Positions 1-11,319 of a DNA stretch of 64,000 bases are shown piece by piece (the stretch's first letter is position 1; every line of letters begins with the position of its first letter). Source of the DNA: Monocercomonoides exilis (Eukaryota > Preaxostyla > Oxymonadida > Polymastigidae); NCBI GenBank assembly GCA_001643675.2, contig LSRY02000040.1, positions 276,001 through 340,000 of the forward strand, in the 5' to 3' direction. A program made the position numbers and the translations under genes. Under the pieces are notes generated by a model. The model had not been told where the DNA came from. It did no database searches and saw nothing but the letters and a program-made list of their open reading frames with translations.

Positions 1-1190
1 AACTCAGATAATAATCCTGCTTCATTCATCATCTCATTTTCCTTTTCAGCAACATCTATTGAAGCAAATTGCAGGATAAGCCTTCAGAAAGAAGTCTAAG
101 ATGAAAGTGATAGAAGAGAGGAGACAAAACAGAACAGCAAAATATTGAACTTAGGCAGCTTGGCATTTCATGCGAATGTTATCGAAACAATTTGTATTCC
201 GCAATTTTTTCTGCTTTCCCTGATTGTTTTCTCAATTTCTCATCTTTGACATCATCCTTCTCCACGTTCTCCTCTTTTTCTTTTTCTTTTTCTGTTATTT
301 TTTTCATTAAATATCTCCTTCGGACACTCCTTTCGGGTGCACATCTCCGTTTTCACATCCTGTGTTATTCAAGTCAATGCTCATGTTCATTGATTCCCTT
401 TCACAACATTTCTAGCTCCCGGGAATGTGACCTTTTTCATCTATCTCCTATTTCTCTCCAACGCTTTCCATCAACAAGTTATTCCCTCTCTCCTTGAATC
501 ACGGCCCTTCTCTTTCTGCAATGGTATTGGATGCACCGATGACAGTTCAGGTTGAACTGGATGATCTGTACATGAAATTGCTTTAAATGTCTCCTGCTTC
601 TGTATTGTCTGCTGCATGTAGATATGCTATTTCGAATATGGATTACGTGAAGAAAAGTCATAACGCATCAGTCCTGTCGAATGTGACAAACCACCAGCAG
701 AATTTGTATATGCAGTTCATCTTCACGTGTTCAAAACAAAAGCGAAGAGAACAACAAAAAAACAACATAACAAACATCTATTTTAGTCGATCCAACAAAT
801 GGAGAAGTTAAAAGTTCCAGTAGATATCGATTATGCAGTCACTAGCTTTCCACACAGTTGCCTCTCAAATACATACTTCTTTCTCCGATGCTGGTTCTGA
901 TACTGTTTGCACGTATTTCTTCCTTTCCATCTTTTCTCTCTTCTTCAGTATTGGAACAAGAAGAAACTGCTTTTTCTGTTCCGACTTTGATGAAAATTAA
1001 CATGAATCAACACTCATTTGCGGATCTCACCAAAGCGTCGCTTTCTGTTTCTCCGTCTTCATTCTCCTGATTTTTTATCTAATTTCAATTCAAATTCATT
1101 TCCTTTTTTATGAATTCCTCTCCACACTTATACAATAAAATGTCTTTCCTCTTCTCTTCTATCTTCATTTCATTTTGAAACATGGGTTTA
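1..1190. other. gene-poor stretch, no recognisable gene
   Basis: The stretch is less AT-rich than most noncoding parts of the window and contains short open frames on both strands (for example minus 479-661), all broken by stops. The minus strand near 560-1070 has a charged, Glu/Lys-rich frame with one internal TGA, which could be a remnant exon. I recognise no domain or RNA gene. The pogo-like element starts immediately after it. Confidence 0.3.
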
Positions 1191-1192
1191 TA

Positions 1193-1222
1193 CCATTGGT
1201 GCAAAAACCGAGACCTTTTGCG
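1193..1222 (+). repeat. left TIR of the pogo-like element
   Basis: This 30-bp terminal inverted repeat matches 3659-3688 on the other strand at 27 of 30 positions and abuts a TA dinucleotide. Confidence 0.8.
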
Positions 1223-1579
1223 TAACGCGGAACTTTTTATGAAACTGAACATAGATAATATTTTTCATTTTATGAAATTTTTTTATGAAATTCTCCTTTA
1301 TTTATCAATAAATTTAAAAAATCATTTCATGTTTGTTATCAAACGGTTTCAAAACCGATGAAATGATAGAAAAACCATTCAACGATATTGAAAACCAGAA
1401 TAACATGTTTCTTTGCACATGTTAAACACTTCTGAATTACAATTAAGATATAGTCAATAGCTAATTGAACAAATGATTAATCGATTTCAATTTCATTATT
1501 CATATTTTTCTTCTAGCATTTTCTTTTTCAAGAAGTAGTTTTCTCCAGCCTCCTTTTCTTTTTGAGAGATTATTGGAGA

Positions 1580-3250
1580 TATGCATCTTGTCATCACGCC
1601 AACATGTCTCACTCTTGAAGCTGTCATACGTTTTGCCTTCCCCTTTGTTTTGGTGATTGATTCTTTTAATTCTTCTTCTTCAAATGTCCCCTTTTTTTCG
1701 GAATATCCAGTATTCTTCTTTTTTCTGATTTCTTCATGTCAGAAATTGAATTTTCTTCATTCACAATTGTCACTTTCACTTTTTTCATAACGTTCAAGTT
1801 TTCATCCTCATCTTCCTTTGAATCTGTTGCATCTTCCAATTGCTTCTTTATTTGTGCAACACGGTTGCATAAAACATCCAGCTCTCTTTGTAAGTCCTCT
1901 GCGTCTTTAAGGCAACTTGGTTGTGTTATTGCAGATTTTTCATCAAAATTCGTTTTTTTATCCTTTTTCTTTGTCTGTGAAAATTGTCCAAACAATTCCG
2001 ATTGAAAATCCGTGGATGACTTGAAAACTTTCTTCTCTCCTGAGATTTGCTTTAAAGATCCACAAACTCGTGATAAAACTTCAGTTGATGCAATAGGACA
2101 AACGCCTGTTTTCAAAAAAACAGTTCTGATTGTGGAAAGCTGAACTGTTGTGCTGTTATATCTCATGGAAATCGAAAAAAGGAAAACCTGTATGTTCGCA
2201 ATTGAAATGGATATGGTCTATGAAGCAAGTTGATTTGCACAAATTAAACCATGGAAGAAATGCAACTGTTAAAAGGTTGTGGAAATGAGTAATATTCTGA
2301 GGGAAATACTTAATAATTACATGGGAATTTCTTGTAGCTGTGATAACTTCAGATCAGAAATACGAAACATGATAATCCATCAGAAATAATTCTCTCCGTT
2401 AGCAAGTTGGCTTCACCTTCTCTTTTGTTTGAAATAACAAATCATTGATAATAATAGTAATGAATTAATCATTTGTGATTTATCTGGAGCTGGCGTTGAG
2501 ATGTTTGATGGAAAATGAAGGAAAATTCGAAAACTCTGCAGGGATCGTCCTGTTTGGTCACAGCAAATAATGATTCAAACAAGAGCCATCAGAACACACT
2601 CAAAAACAAATAGTTGCATTCGAGACCTTTTGTGGAGTTGGAGGAAAAGGAGGAAGTTGATCCTTTGGGCAAACAACAAGTTTTGACGCTTCTTGTCCAC
2701 ATCGAACAGAAGTTTCGTCAAAATTGAAAATGGCTGATCCAATGATATCATACTTTTTAACCAAGTCAGCCAAATCAGCAAACCATGTTCTTATAAATTC
2801 TTGTGATTGTGCAATAATCTTTACAGCTTCCAACGGTTTCGCAATAGCAGTGTGAATGATTTCGCTTCTTTTCAACAATTTGAAAGCATATTTCTTATCA
2901 AAAGTTACCTCTTTGTTTGCAATCTCCTTTCTTTTTTGCTTCAACTCAACACACTGAAATAGAAAAAAAATCAATAGGATTTCACGCAAGATAACAGAAA
3001 AGCTATTGATTGAACATCTGAAACTCTCACAATTTCATGTTCAGATAATTATGAAAATACCTGATTCTCAATTATTTCCAATTCTGAATCTGAAATCGCA
3101 AGTTCCGGACCAATCCTTCCAACTTCTCGCCCTTCCTTTTCTGCTATTTTTGCACTGTACCAAGATGATTTATAAATCTATAGATCTTTTGGAGCTTCTC
3201 TGCATGTATTTTGAATTTCTGACTTTGCTTCAAAAAGTTTTTGCGATCTG
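1580..3250 (-). pseudogene. pogo-type DDE transposase, degenerate
   Basis: Reading the minus strand from 3250 downwards, the order matches pogo/Tigger transposases. First comes a Lys/Glu-rich helix-turn-helix-like segment ending ELAISDSELEII (about 3050-3150). A second block (2600-2989) contains FNFDETS, the first catalytic Asp region. A C-terminal block (1666-2166) contains LSTIRTVFLKTGVCPI, resembling the pogo C-terminal kktG..P motif, followed by a charged coiled-coil-like tail. The blocks are separated by stops and frame changes, and I cannot see the second and third catalytic Asp between 2170 and 2570. Family assignment rests on motif order and the TA-flanked TIRs. Confidence 0.6.
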
Positions 3251-3658
3251 AATTTATTTTTTCAATAGCAAGATTTTGCAATAACTTTTTGCAACTTGCA
3301 AATGTTTGTTTGAGTTTTTTCCATCACGCATGATGGAATTGATCGAAGCAATTAAAAATCCGTTTTGAAAAAACACAAAGTGAAATCAAGAAAAATCATA
3401 TGTAATATTATTTCTTTTTTGTTTTATCAATGTGTATATTTGTTTCGTCATAAATTTCTTTGATATTTCTCTAATATCAGAAAATTTATTAATGTTTTTC
3501 ATGTGAAAAACTATATCAACACAAGAAAATAGTGCGCATAAAATTTTTATTTTCCTTCGAGTTTCTAATATTTTAAATTGTCTTTTGTTTGTTTGAAAAA
3601 GAAATAAGCATTGCCAACAACAGCAATTTATTTCTGGATTGCGAATAGTACCTGGTTT

Positions 3659-3688
3659 CGCGAAAGGTCTCGGTTTTGGCGCCAATGG
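3659..3688 (-). repeat. right TIR of the pogo-like element
   Basis: This is the reverse-complement partner of 1193-1222. The TA at 3689-3690 completes the target duplication. Confidence 0.8.
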
Positions 3689-3690
3689 TA

Positions 3691-4340
3691 CGTTGTTTTA
3701 TCAATTTTTTTTTGTTTGAAAATATACATGCCAAATGAACGTCAAATCCTTTCTTTCAGTTTTTTAAAGTTTGCATTTTCTTCATCTCATCTTTTTTCTA
3801 ACAACGCATTTTCAAGTCCTTCAATTCTCAATGAAGTATTATAAAAACAATTTTCACATCAAATTTATGGTTTATTCAAGAAGTTCATATCTAACTTCTG
3901 TTTTTGAGAACTTTTCATTTAATCAGTTTTCCATTTATCAGTTGAATGAATTATAAGGAAGATAATTTTTTATATTTTTCCAGTTCCCGTGTTACGAAGA
4001 GTCGGTATGGAACCAAAATTTCTGAATTTTTGAATTCGTTATCACCAGAAAACCCGGAATGGTGTTTAATGCACTTCCTGTTGCATTACAATAAATGAAA
4101 ACAATTACGGGAAGCTGTTGAAGTCTTCATTCAAAGTATTTTTTAAATTTGTTTTTAATTTGAATTTTTTTCTATTATTTATAATATTAATATTTATGCA
4201 TATTTAAATGAAATGATTTTCAATAAAGAGAAAATCCAATACACTCTAAGAAAGCAAGCTGTGCTGTTCAACTCTTTGAATTGCAAATAGAAAATCAGCT
4301 TAATGGGATCACTTTCTTTGGATTTTTCTTTTGGTGAACT
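3691..4340. other. AT-rich spacer without a recognisable gene
   Basis: The sequence is mostly A/T runs with only short, stop-broken frames. I see no RNA gene or terminal repeat here beyond the TIR that ends at 3688. Confidence 0.4.
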
Positions 4341-4342
4341 GA

Positions 4343-5840
4343 CAAGCCATAGCTTAGTCCTGACTTGTGGGGAGTATTATTCCTCTCGCGAGAAAAGCAA
4401 ACAACAAAACTGGCCTGAAATCCAACAAAACCGTAAGGAAAGCTTCAGCAAAAAAGGCATGTGAAGTTTTTTATTTGACAAAAGATGATTTGAAACAAAC
4501 GTTTGATTTTGAAAATGTTTCTCTTCAAAAAGCAGATAACCAACATGAAAGGATTGAAAGTTGGCTCTTGTGCCACAGTTCATCGAGTTGCAAGAACGGA
4601 AGAGGAAGGAATAAACGTATTTAGTTTTTTATCATTATGCATAGTTGTTAATTACGTTGTTATAATATTCAATAAAATATGGGTGATTATTTTTGAAATC
4701 ATATTTTTTCAAACAAAATTTTCTGTTCAGGATTTTCTCTCGAATATCAATTGAAAAAAATTGAAATATGGAAAGGCTTATTGTAAACATTTGAATCTTT
4801 GATTCGGAAAAATAGTATGTTTTTAAAACAGTTGTGGTAATTGAAGCATTTGATTACAAAATTTAATCCGAATGATCAACCATCTTTGAAAAAACAACAC
4901 ACAGAAAAAAGTGATGATTTCAAAAATAATCACCCATATATATTAACATATGTTGAATAATTTTCACTTTTAAAATGAAATATTCTAAGCTGATAGAGCA
5001 AAAGCACAGACAACTTCCATCGATCCTCAGACTTCATTCAATCATTTGGCAGAAAGCCCTGCTTGTGTTGATTGTGCAGTTGATGAAGATCTCACATGCT
5101 TGATAACTTAACTTATGCCAAACATCACTCACAACCACAACAATTAAAATGTTGAAGAAATTTACACATCACATGAAACAGGCCAACAATCAAATTCTTC
5201 TTCTATAAGTGAAACTAATTATTTGTCAAAAAAAAAGAGATTAAAGAAAAAATATCCAACAAAAATAAAGATAAAATTGAAAATAATAACACTATTCATC
5301 AAATCATCAGTTATCATCAAAAAAATCGTCTTGAAAATGACGAAAAAACTTGCAAAAAAGAATTGAAAGGATGTGAAAAAGAAAAAGCAGTTTTCAGAAA
5401 ATGAAAAAAAATAATTGAAAAAACGAAAAAGCAACTTTATGATGATATGAAAAAAGAAATAGATGCAAAAAATATCATATTCTTCATTTTGAAGGAAAAC
5501 GAGAAATTTTCAAAAAGCAAAGAAAAGAACAGATTTTTGCGACGTATGCATGAAAGGAGAATATTTAGAAAATAAAGAGAGAGAATTTTTGAGAAATGGG
5601 AAAAAATTGAGTGAGAAAGAAAAGGAAGAAATGCAGTTGACAAATGAACAAAAGAAAATGGCAACTGCCCATAGAGAGTTTTTTTATAATATGAAAAATA
5701 AATTGAAAGAAAACGAAGCAATAATCCTTATGGATTTTAAGGAAAACTGGTCGCTACCCATTTCAAATAATGAAACTGGGAGGAGCTTTTTTTCCCAAGA
5801 AACAAATTTCTCATTTGTGTTTTGTTGTTTTTTAAGTTGA
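4343..5840 (+). pseudogene. DDE-type transposase relic with MDFKENW motif, split by a MITE
   Basis: An open frame at 4367-4624 is Lys-rich. After the 255-bp MITE at 4681-4935 a second coding block follows. At about 5537-5700 it reads a zinc-finger-like TDFCDVCMKGEYL, then a charged helical region, then IILMDFKENWSL near 5725, and ends at 5838-5840. The pairing of a CxxC motif with a later (I/V)xMDFxEN motif is typical of a eukaryotic DDE transposase type in which that Asp is catalytic; that is recall, not a search result. The middle (5000-5500) is full of stops and very Lys/Glu/Asn-rich. No downstream catalytic block is visible, so the gene is truncated. Confidence 0.4.
4681..4935. mobile_element. 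MITE with 22-bp GGGTGATT terminal repeats
   Basis: The left end starts GGGTGATTATTTTTGAAATC. The right end ends with the exact reverse complement of 22 bp and is followed by ATAT, mirroring the ATAT before the left end. The interior is noncoding. The outer eight bases are shared with MITEs at 9348-9588, 10679-10918 and 45750-45995, which suggests one superfamily of non-autonomous elements. Confidence 0.7.
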
Positions 5841-6890
5841 TAATTTTGGAATTTTAAAAGAATGTTGTTTTTGTATTTTTTTTGAAATATTATCTCACGA
5901 TTATCGTTTTGTTTGTGAATGTATTTTTAAATTAAAAAAAATTTGATATTTTTATAAATGTTGATTCCTTTCATTTTTTTTTCTTTTTTTTTGCGACAAT
6001 GTGCCGCATTTTAGAAATTCAAGAATTTTATATTTATTATTTTCTGATAATTCTTTTCTTTTTAAAAATAAACACTGCTCGCTGTCGTTTTTTGCTGAAC
6101 ACCATGGAAAAAACGACTGCGACAGTGAATTTGGTTTTTTGATGAATTTTATAAATAATAATTTGGAAAATAAAATATAAAACAATATTTTTGATTTGAA
6201 TGTTTTTTTTGTGCTTTGATTGTAATTGATATTTATTTAATGTTAATAATAATTCCACAATTTATATTTCAAATTATATCTTATCTTAATCAGCATCTGC
6301 ATCTTCTTATTCTATGTCATCTGCTTCGACAGAATAATTGAATACGAAAAAAGCACAAACAAAACATTATTTTTTTACAGAGTGTATTAAAAATGAAATT
6401 CATTATATTCATTCATCTTTCTTTATTTATTCATTTCTCTCATTATTTATTTCTCTTTTTATTTCTCTCTCTTTCTTTCTCTTTTATTTTCTCTATTTTT
6501 TTTTCTTCATTTCTCTATTTATGAATTGGTGAATGTTTCCATTCATCAGGCATCAAGAGTTTTTGGAAAGTTACTGAAGTGAGCTTGTTGAAAAAAACAT
6601 GAAAAGTTTTTTATTCTTCAGGAAAAATAATGGAAAATTGACGCAATAACCATTAAGCATCTATTTGAATACAGGCATAATTGACATGACTTTCAAAAAA
6701 TAAATATGAGAAAAGACAATAAAAAAAATATTTGACGAAAACAGAAATAAAGACAAAGAAACAGAAGACACAAAAAAAGAAAGCTTTGGAAAAAATGTGC
6801 GAAAAGAAATTGAAAATTCGTTGAAAATATAGAATTTAAAAACAATGAAAAAACTTGTTTTGACAATGATAATACCGATAATGACAGTTG
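5841..6890. other. low-complexity AT-rich stretch
   Basis: Long T-rich and (TTTC/TTTA)-like runs occupy 5930-6530. Short frames here encode only Phe/Ile/Lys/Asn-rich strings and are not credible genes. I see no RNA gene. Confidence 0.4.
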
Positions 6891-6891
6891 T

Positions 6892-7131
6892 GTGAACCAA
6901 ATAAATGCATATGAAAAATGTTCAGGTATGTCAAAGGTATGTTTCTTAAATTCGAATTTTTGTAATTCTTTTTGTGAAAATTCTTTATCATATAATTTTC
7001 AAAGTAATGTTAATCAGGAAAATAGTTTTTCAATGACGCTTGATAACAGTTTTTCTTTTAATGGCATCAATGATGAAATAACGGATATGGAAAATGAACG
7101 TGTGCTGAAGCTTTTTATGTGCAAAGCATAA
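6892..7131 (+). CDS. small hypothetical ORF, possibly transposon-derived
   Basis: A 79-codon frame is rich in Asn, Ser and Cys and ends TAA. It sits just upstream of a dispersed 3'-end repeat (7200-7355) that elsewhere terminates transposase-bearing elements, so it may be the remnant C-terminal coding part of such an element. I recognise no domain. It could equally be a chance frame, since base composition matches its surroundings. Confidence 0.2.
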   Translation: MNQINAYEKCSGMSKVCFLNSNFCNSFCENSLSYNFQSNVNQENSFSMTLDNSFSFNGINDEITDMENERVLKLFMCKA

Positions 7132-7199
7132 AAAAATTGTTTCACCAATAACATTATTAAACTTTACCAGATTTCAAAATAATTTTGATTTTCATAACT

Positions 7200-7355
7200 G
7201 AAAACAAACATCATGGTTGTAATCGCAAAATGTTTAGTGACTTCACATGTATTTCAAAAAACAAACCCATTTTTTTCAAAATTTTTAATCACAAAAAGAT
7301 CATCTAAGGTGTAAAATTTTTCAATGAAAATGCCTGAAGTCAAATATTTTGTCCC
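7200..7355 (+). repeat. dispersed element 3' end (TTTTGTCCCA repeat), copy 1
   Basis: The end GTCAAATATTTTGTCCCA and the preceding TTTTTCAATGAAAATG box recur at 10928-11080 and 32390-32535 in the same orientation. The second and third copies each lie downstream of a relic of the same DDE transposase family, so the repeat probably marks the right end of that element type. This copy is the most diverged upstream. Confidence 0.45.
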
Positions 7356-7769
7356 AAATGGGAAATGAAGGAATGCTGAATTCGATGTCAATGAAAGAAG
7401 AATTTTAAATGAATTATGTTTCAATTAAAAAACAATAAAGAATAATAAATAAATTGTTGCTTTTGCTTATCCAATGAGTTATTTAATTATTAAGAACGAG
7501 GACAAGACTAAACCCGTCCTGTTTTTTTGTTGAAAAACGCAAAAAAACTTGAAGGCCTTGGATCCAAGTATTGTTTCCCAGGAAAGCTTGCAAATTATTT
7601 TTTGTGAATAATAAATATGTGGAATTTAATGAAAAAGGGGAAAAAATTGGATAAAGGGTAATAGTTTTATTTGAAATATAGATTATAGGTATTTTAAATG
7701 TGTGGAACAAAAGTCGGAAACAAAATATTTTGTTCCATATGTTGTTATTTTTTATTTGTATATTTTGTT
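7356..7769. other. spacer, no gene seen
   Basis: This is AT-rich sequence with a short inverted motif around 7707-7735 (GGAACAAAA ... TTTTGTTCC). No credible coding frame or RNA gene is visible. Confidence 0.35.
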
Positions 7770-8349
7770 TTTATCTATGTTTTTGTTGTTTTCTCATTTT
7801 GATTCGGATTTTTTGAAACTCTTAAATTTCGTAATTGTGACTCAGCTGTTAACTTTCACTGTTGAAATCGAGCCAACTTTGTTTATGTTTTGAACAATTA
7901 ACATTTTCATATTCATTTTTTTTGAAGAATTTCTATATTTATAAAAAAAAACATTTTTGTGTTTTCTTAACTGATATGTGTTGATTATTCAATCATTTTT
8001 CAATATTTTTGCATATTGAATAAAAAATAAAAAGAAAATGTGATTTTATTGATTCTTTTTTGTGTTTTTTCTTTTTTAAGAAAATATTAATGAAATGAAA
8101 AATCCAAATGAAACTAGTTTTAAATATTGAATAGATATATGAAAATTACTCTAATCATTATAATAAATCATCAACAATTATTATCAAATAATGTCAAATA
8201 TGAAATTTGCGGTTATGTTAGAACTTCAATAATTTTTCAAAACTTTTATTTTTTGTTTCAAAATATCATGAAAAACAAATAAATAAAAGCATAATGAATT
8301 GAAATTATATGAAAACCAACTATTTTCAAAACAAACAAATAACGAAAAT

Positions 8350-8492
8350 TTTCTGATCATCACAACCAGAATGAAAATGATCGGATGTGACTGAGTCACA
8401 TCCAATTTGACTGAGTCTCAATGGCATTAGATCGATCTTATTGGATGTTGACCGATCTAATGCCATTTGACGAAGTCAAATCAATCAAGTTC
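8350..8492 (-). repeat. Harbinger-type left terminal block with nested hairpins
   Basis: On the minus strand this reads GAACTTGATTGATTTGACTT followed by GGCATTAGATCGGTC ... GATCGATCTAATGCC (inverted pair) and the near-perfect palindrome GGATGTGACTGAGTCACATC. The same block begins Harbinger copy 1 at 35607 and the derivative at 58311. No transposase follows here. Confidence 0.7.
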
Positions 8493-8696
8493 TTTTGGAA
8501 AATGAGATTTTTTGAATTGAATGCATAATTTTGATTTGACTCAATCAATTTGCATTTAGTCGGTCTTATTTGATATGAATTAGTCAAAACTGAATTGAGA
8601 AGATTTTTAAGGTGATCAAAAAATCAAAAATTATGAAACAAATTTATCAGCCTGGATGCCTGATAAATCACTTGAAGTTTCGTCCTTCACAAGAAA

Positions 8697-8824
8697 ACAA
8701 ATAAATAAAAAATAAATAAATAATGAATGAAAAATAAAAAAAAAAATAAAAATAAATAAAAATAAATAAAAAATTAATAAAAATAAATAAATAAAAAATT
8801 AATAAAAATAAATAAAAACAAAAA
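8697..8824. repeat. AAAT-type microsatellite
   Basis: This is an imperfect tetranucleotide tract of AAAT/AAATA units. Its mirror copy is at 57958-58105, at the outer edge of the shared 1.07-kb repeat. Confidence 0.85.
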
Positions 8825-8869
8825 AAATATAAGTTTTTACAAAGCACTTGCCTCATAAAAGAAAGGAAG

Positions 8870-9900
8870 ATATATGTGCTTTGTTGTACGACCTCCTTTA
8901 TTGGACAGACAAAAAAATCTATTTTTTGTGAATCAATGGTGGGGGTTGTTTCAAAATATTCATATCTTTACGCTAAACAAATGAGACAGATGATTTCGTT
9001 GTGTTTTCTTTATTGCTTGATAATTAAAATTTATTATGATTTTTGTCTGACTCATTTTTCTCTTTTTGAAAGATCAGGGAAATAGATGGATGACATTTAT
9101 ATTTCAAGAATACAGACTTAATTATTTTTCCTCAATTTATCAGAATTGAATTTCATTAACCCTAATTAACTTCCAACTGCAAGGGAAGCACACTCAACAA
9201 AAGATTGACAGACTCAATGGTTTGACAAAGTGAAAACATTTTATGATGAGTTCAGATTAACAACTGAACTCATTTTCAATCTTGATGAAGATTATTTAAT
9301 TGTTTTAGTTGTTAGGTCAGTCAAATTGGAAAGCACTGAAGATACATGGGTGATTCTATTTATAAAGTCACAATTGTTTAATTTTCAAATAAATCAAAAA
9401 TTTCATATTTTGCTTATATTTTTGTTAACATGCACCAAACTTCTTTAATATAAAATCTATTTCTGGATAATACCATTTCAAACATTCTTGAGGAGATTCG
9501 TGAGTGAAAGCAGATATTTGAGCAAAATATGAAATTTTTGATTTATTTGAAAATTAAACATTTGTGACTTTTCAAAAAAAATCACCCACATATGTTCCGT
9601 TTGTTACTTAACCAGTCTCACCTCCATCAATTTTTTCGATCTTTCTTAATTAGGCGGATGGTGTGAGGAATCATATTGTGTTGAAAAAAAAAGTCAAAAA
9701 TATCCAAATTTTACTTCTAAAAGTCAGTGAATCTCAGATGAGATTCAAAGAAGATGAAACTTGCTCAATGACAAAAGATTGTTTTCAAATGGTATTTGAA
9801 AGAGTTGTCATCTTATCCATTCCATACGAAAGAATAATTATCAATTGAAAAGATTTTTACTGTTTGTCTTTATGGATTATCTTGAAGCTGATTTGCAAAC
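8870..9900 (+). pseudogene. DDE (Tigger/jerky-like) transposase relic, copy X1
   Basis: Blocks matching the better copy at 30554-31995 occur in the same order: a short N-terminal block near 8870-9000, an HSTKD...WFDKVKTFYDEFRLT block with FNLDED (about 9190-9300) that holds the first catalytic Asp, and a later block with DETCSMTKDCFQMVFERV (about 9745-9815). A 241-bp MITE (9348-9588) interrupts it, and many stops break the frame. The DNA-bound Asp pair seen in copy X2 (MDSHEAH and LVQPLDLNDN) is not recognisable here. Confidence 0.55.
9348..9588. mobile_element. palindromic MITE inside transposase copy X1
   Basis: The left arm begins GGGTGATTCTATTTATAAAG and the right arm ends in its inverted counterpart ...CTTTTCAAAAAAAATCACCC. 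Similarity extends about 65 bp inwards on both sides, ending at GCAAAATATG. The flanks show ACAT on both sides, a possible 4-bp duplication. The element is noncoding and sits within the coding relic of copy X1, so it inserted after that copy. Confidence 0.7.
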
Positions 9901-10678
9901 TCTAACAATACAACAGGAAAAAATTTATATTGTTGTTTTGTGTTTTCCATTATTTCATATGTCATATCATGTCTAGCAATTGTGTCAATGTGTCAAAGCC
10001 TCATTTAAGAATTCAATGAAAACAACTTATAATAAACACATTATCCTTTTGACAGAAAAAAGAATCGCGAATTATCAAATATTGCAATGCTCTTCACACA
10101 GCCTTATAGCCCTTTTTAATTGCAGCTTTAATATAGAAATAAAAGAATATGGATATTCAATACAAACATTTCTAAATTAAAACTGACTTAGAAAAAACCA
10201 GAATTTAAAAAGCATCAGAAAAAATTATAAATTAGATAAAATTTATTTTCAATAAGAAAAAGCCTAACACATCTCAACAAAATGATCACATTTGTGAACA
10301 TGTTCATTCATTCTTTCTTTATATAACTGATATTCAATGTGATTTTTACAGAAAATATTGCTCCAAAAGTTTTATGAAATCGAAAGTTATAAAAAAGGCT
10401 TTTCATGAAAATATTAAACAATTGTCTGAAAGAAAAGGAAGAAAAGATCTATAAAACACGCATTGTTCTTAAATTAAATAATAAATACACTCAACTCAAA
10501 CTGGTCAAGTCAAATAAAATTTTAAATAATAAAGAAATTGATGTTTATTTTTATTTCTGAAAATGGTTTTTTTTTGATTTATTTATTCATATTTTTTTAA
10601 TATTTGTTTTTTTAATTTTAATTTGAATTAAAATTTATAAACAAAAAAAAATGAATTATTGGATTGATTTTAGTCATT
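9901..10678. other. decayed element interior, no clear gene
   Basis: This lies between the last recognisable block of transposase copy X1 and the 3'-end repeat at 10928. It is probably the rest of that element. A 66-codon frame at 9980-10180 shows no recognisable domain and lacks the Asp motifs seen in copy X2. Confidence 0.3.
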
Positions 10679-10918
10679 TGGGTGATTCTTTTTGAAAAGT
10701 CACAAATGTAAAATTTTCAAATAAATCAAAATTTTCATATTTTGCTCACATTTCTGTTTCCACTCACATATCTTCTCAAGAATGTTAGAAACAGCATAAT
10801 CCTTAAATAGATTCCATATTTGTGAAGTTTGGTGTATGCCAACGAAAACTTAAGCAAAGGATGAAATTTTTATTTTCATCGAAAATAAAACAAAAGGAAC
10901 TTTACTAAAAAATTAAGA
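10679..10918. mobile_element. partial GGGTGATT MITE
   Basis: The left arm GGGTGATTCTTTTTGAAAAG and the next 50 bp match the MITEs at 9348 and 45750. The right arm is eroded and lacks an AATCACCC end. The element lies inside the presumed element X1, just before its 3'-end repeat. Confidence 0.55.
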
Positions 10919-10927
10919 CATGTGCGA

Positions 10928-11080
10928 AAACAAGCATCGTTGAAATCAAAATATAAAGTTTTCCGACATTTCGTGTATGTCAAAAAATGAACACATTTTT
11001 ATTTTGTTTTTTTTATATCAAAAAGTCAATGAAAAGTGCCTAAATTTTTCAATGATAGTGCCTGAAGTGAAATATTTTGT
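10928..11080 (+). repeat. dispersed element 3' end, copy 2
   Basis: About 150 bp, from GCATCGTTGAAATCAAAATA to AAATATTTTGTCCCA, match 32390-32535 closely. It probably ends the element that carried transposase copy X1. Confidence 0.55.
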
Positions 11081-11319
11081 CCCATATTAATAACTTTTAT
11101 CATTTCAAATTAGAAAAGTTGTTTCAATGAGAAAAATTTTTTTATCAACAAAGCTTTTTAAAGTATTTTTTCTTTAAAATTTTTTATGATCTCCGTTTAA
11201 AAAGAGTATTCATTAAAAAAAATAAAACAATTTGAACGAAACCAAGTGTTTTTATTATTATTGATATTGAAGTGAAAAATTCATAATCACTTGTATTATA
11301 ATCTCAGTTAATCATTCTT

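Larger units (their letters stand above)
1193..3688 (-). mobile_element. pogo-like DNA transposon with 30-bp TIRs (lineage 2)
   Basis: The two ends are inverted copies of each other: the left end begins CCATTGGTGCAAAAACCGAG and the right end, read on the minus strand, begins CCATTGGCGCCAAAACCGAG, with 3 mismatches in 30 bp. Each end is flanked by TA (1191-1192 and 3689-3690), the target duplication of Tc1/mariner/pogo elements. The 2,496-bp interior carries minus-strand transposase remnants. This lineage differs in ends and sequence from the three pogo elements at 38-50 kb. Confidence 0.8.
7770..8870 (-). repeat. 1.07-kb dispersed repeat, inverted partner of 57958-59030
   Basis: Read on the minus strand this matches 57958-59030 nearly base for base, including the (AAAT)n tract, the Harbinger terminal hairpin block and the noncoding sequence beyond it. 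The match fades near 7770 and ends abruptly at about 8850. The unit contains the left end of a Harbinger-type element (8350-8492) joined to sequence that does not encode transposase, so it is a non-autonomous derivative plus flank. Confidence 0.75.
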
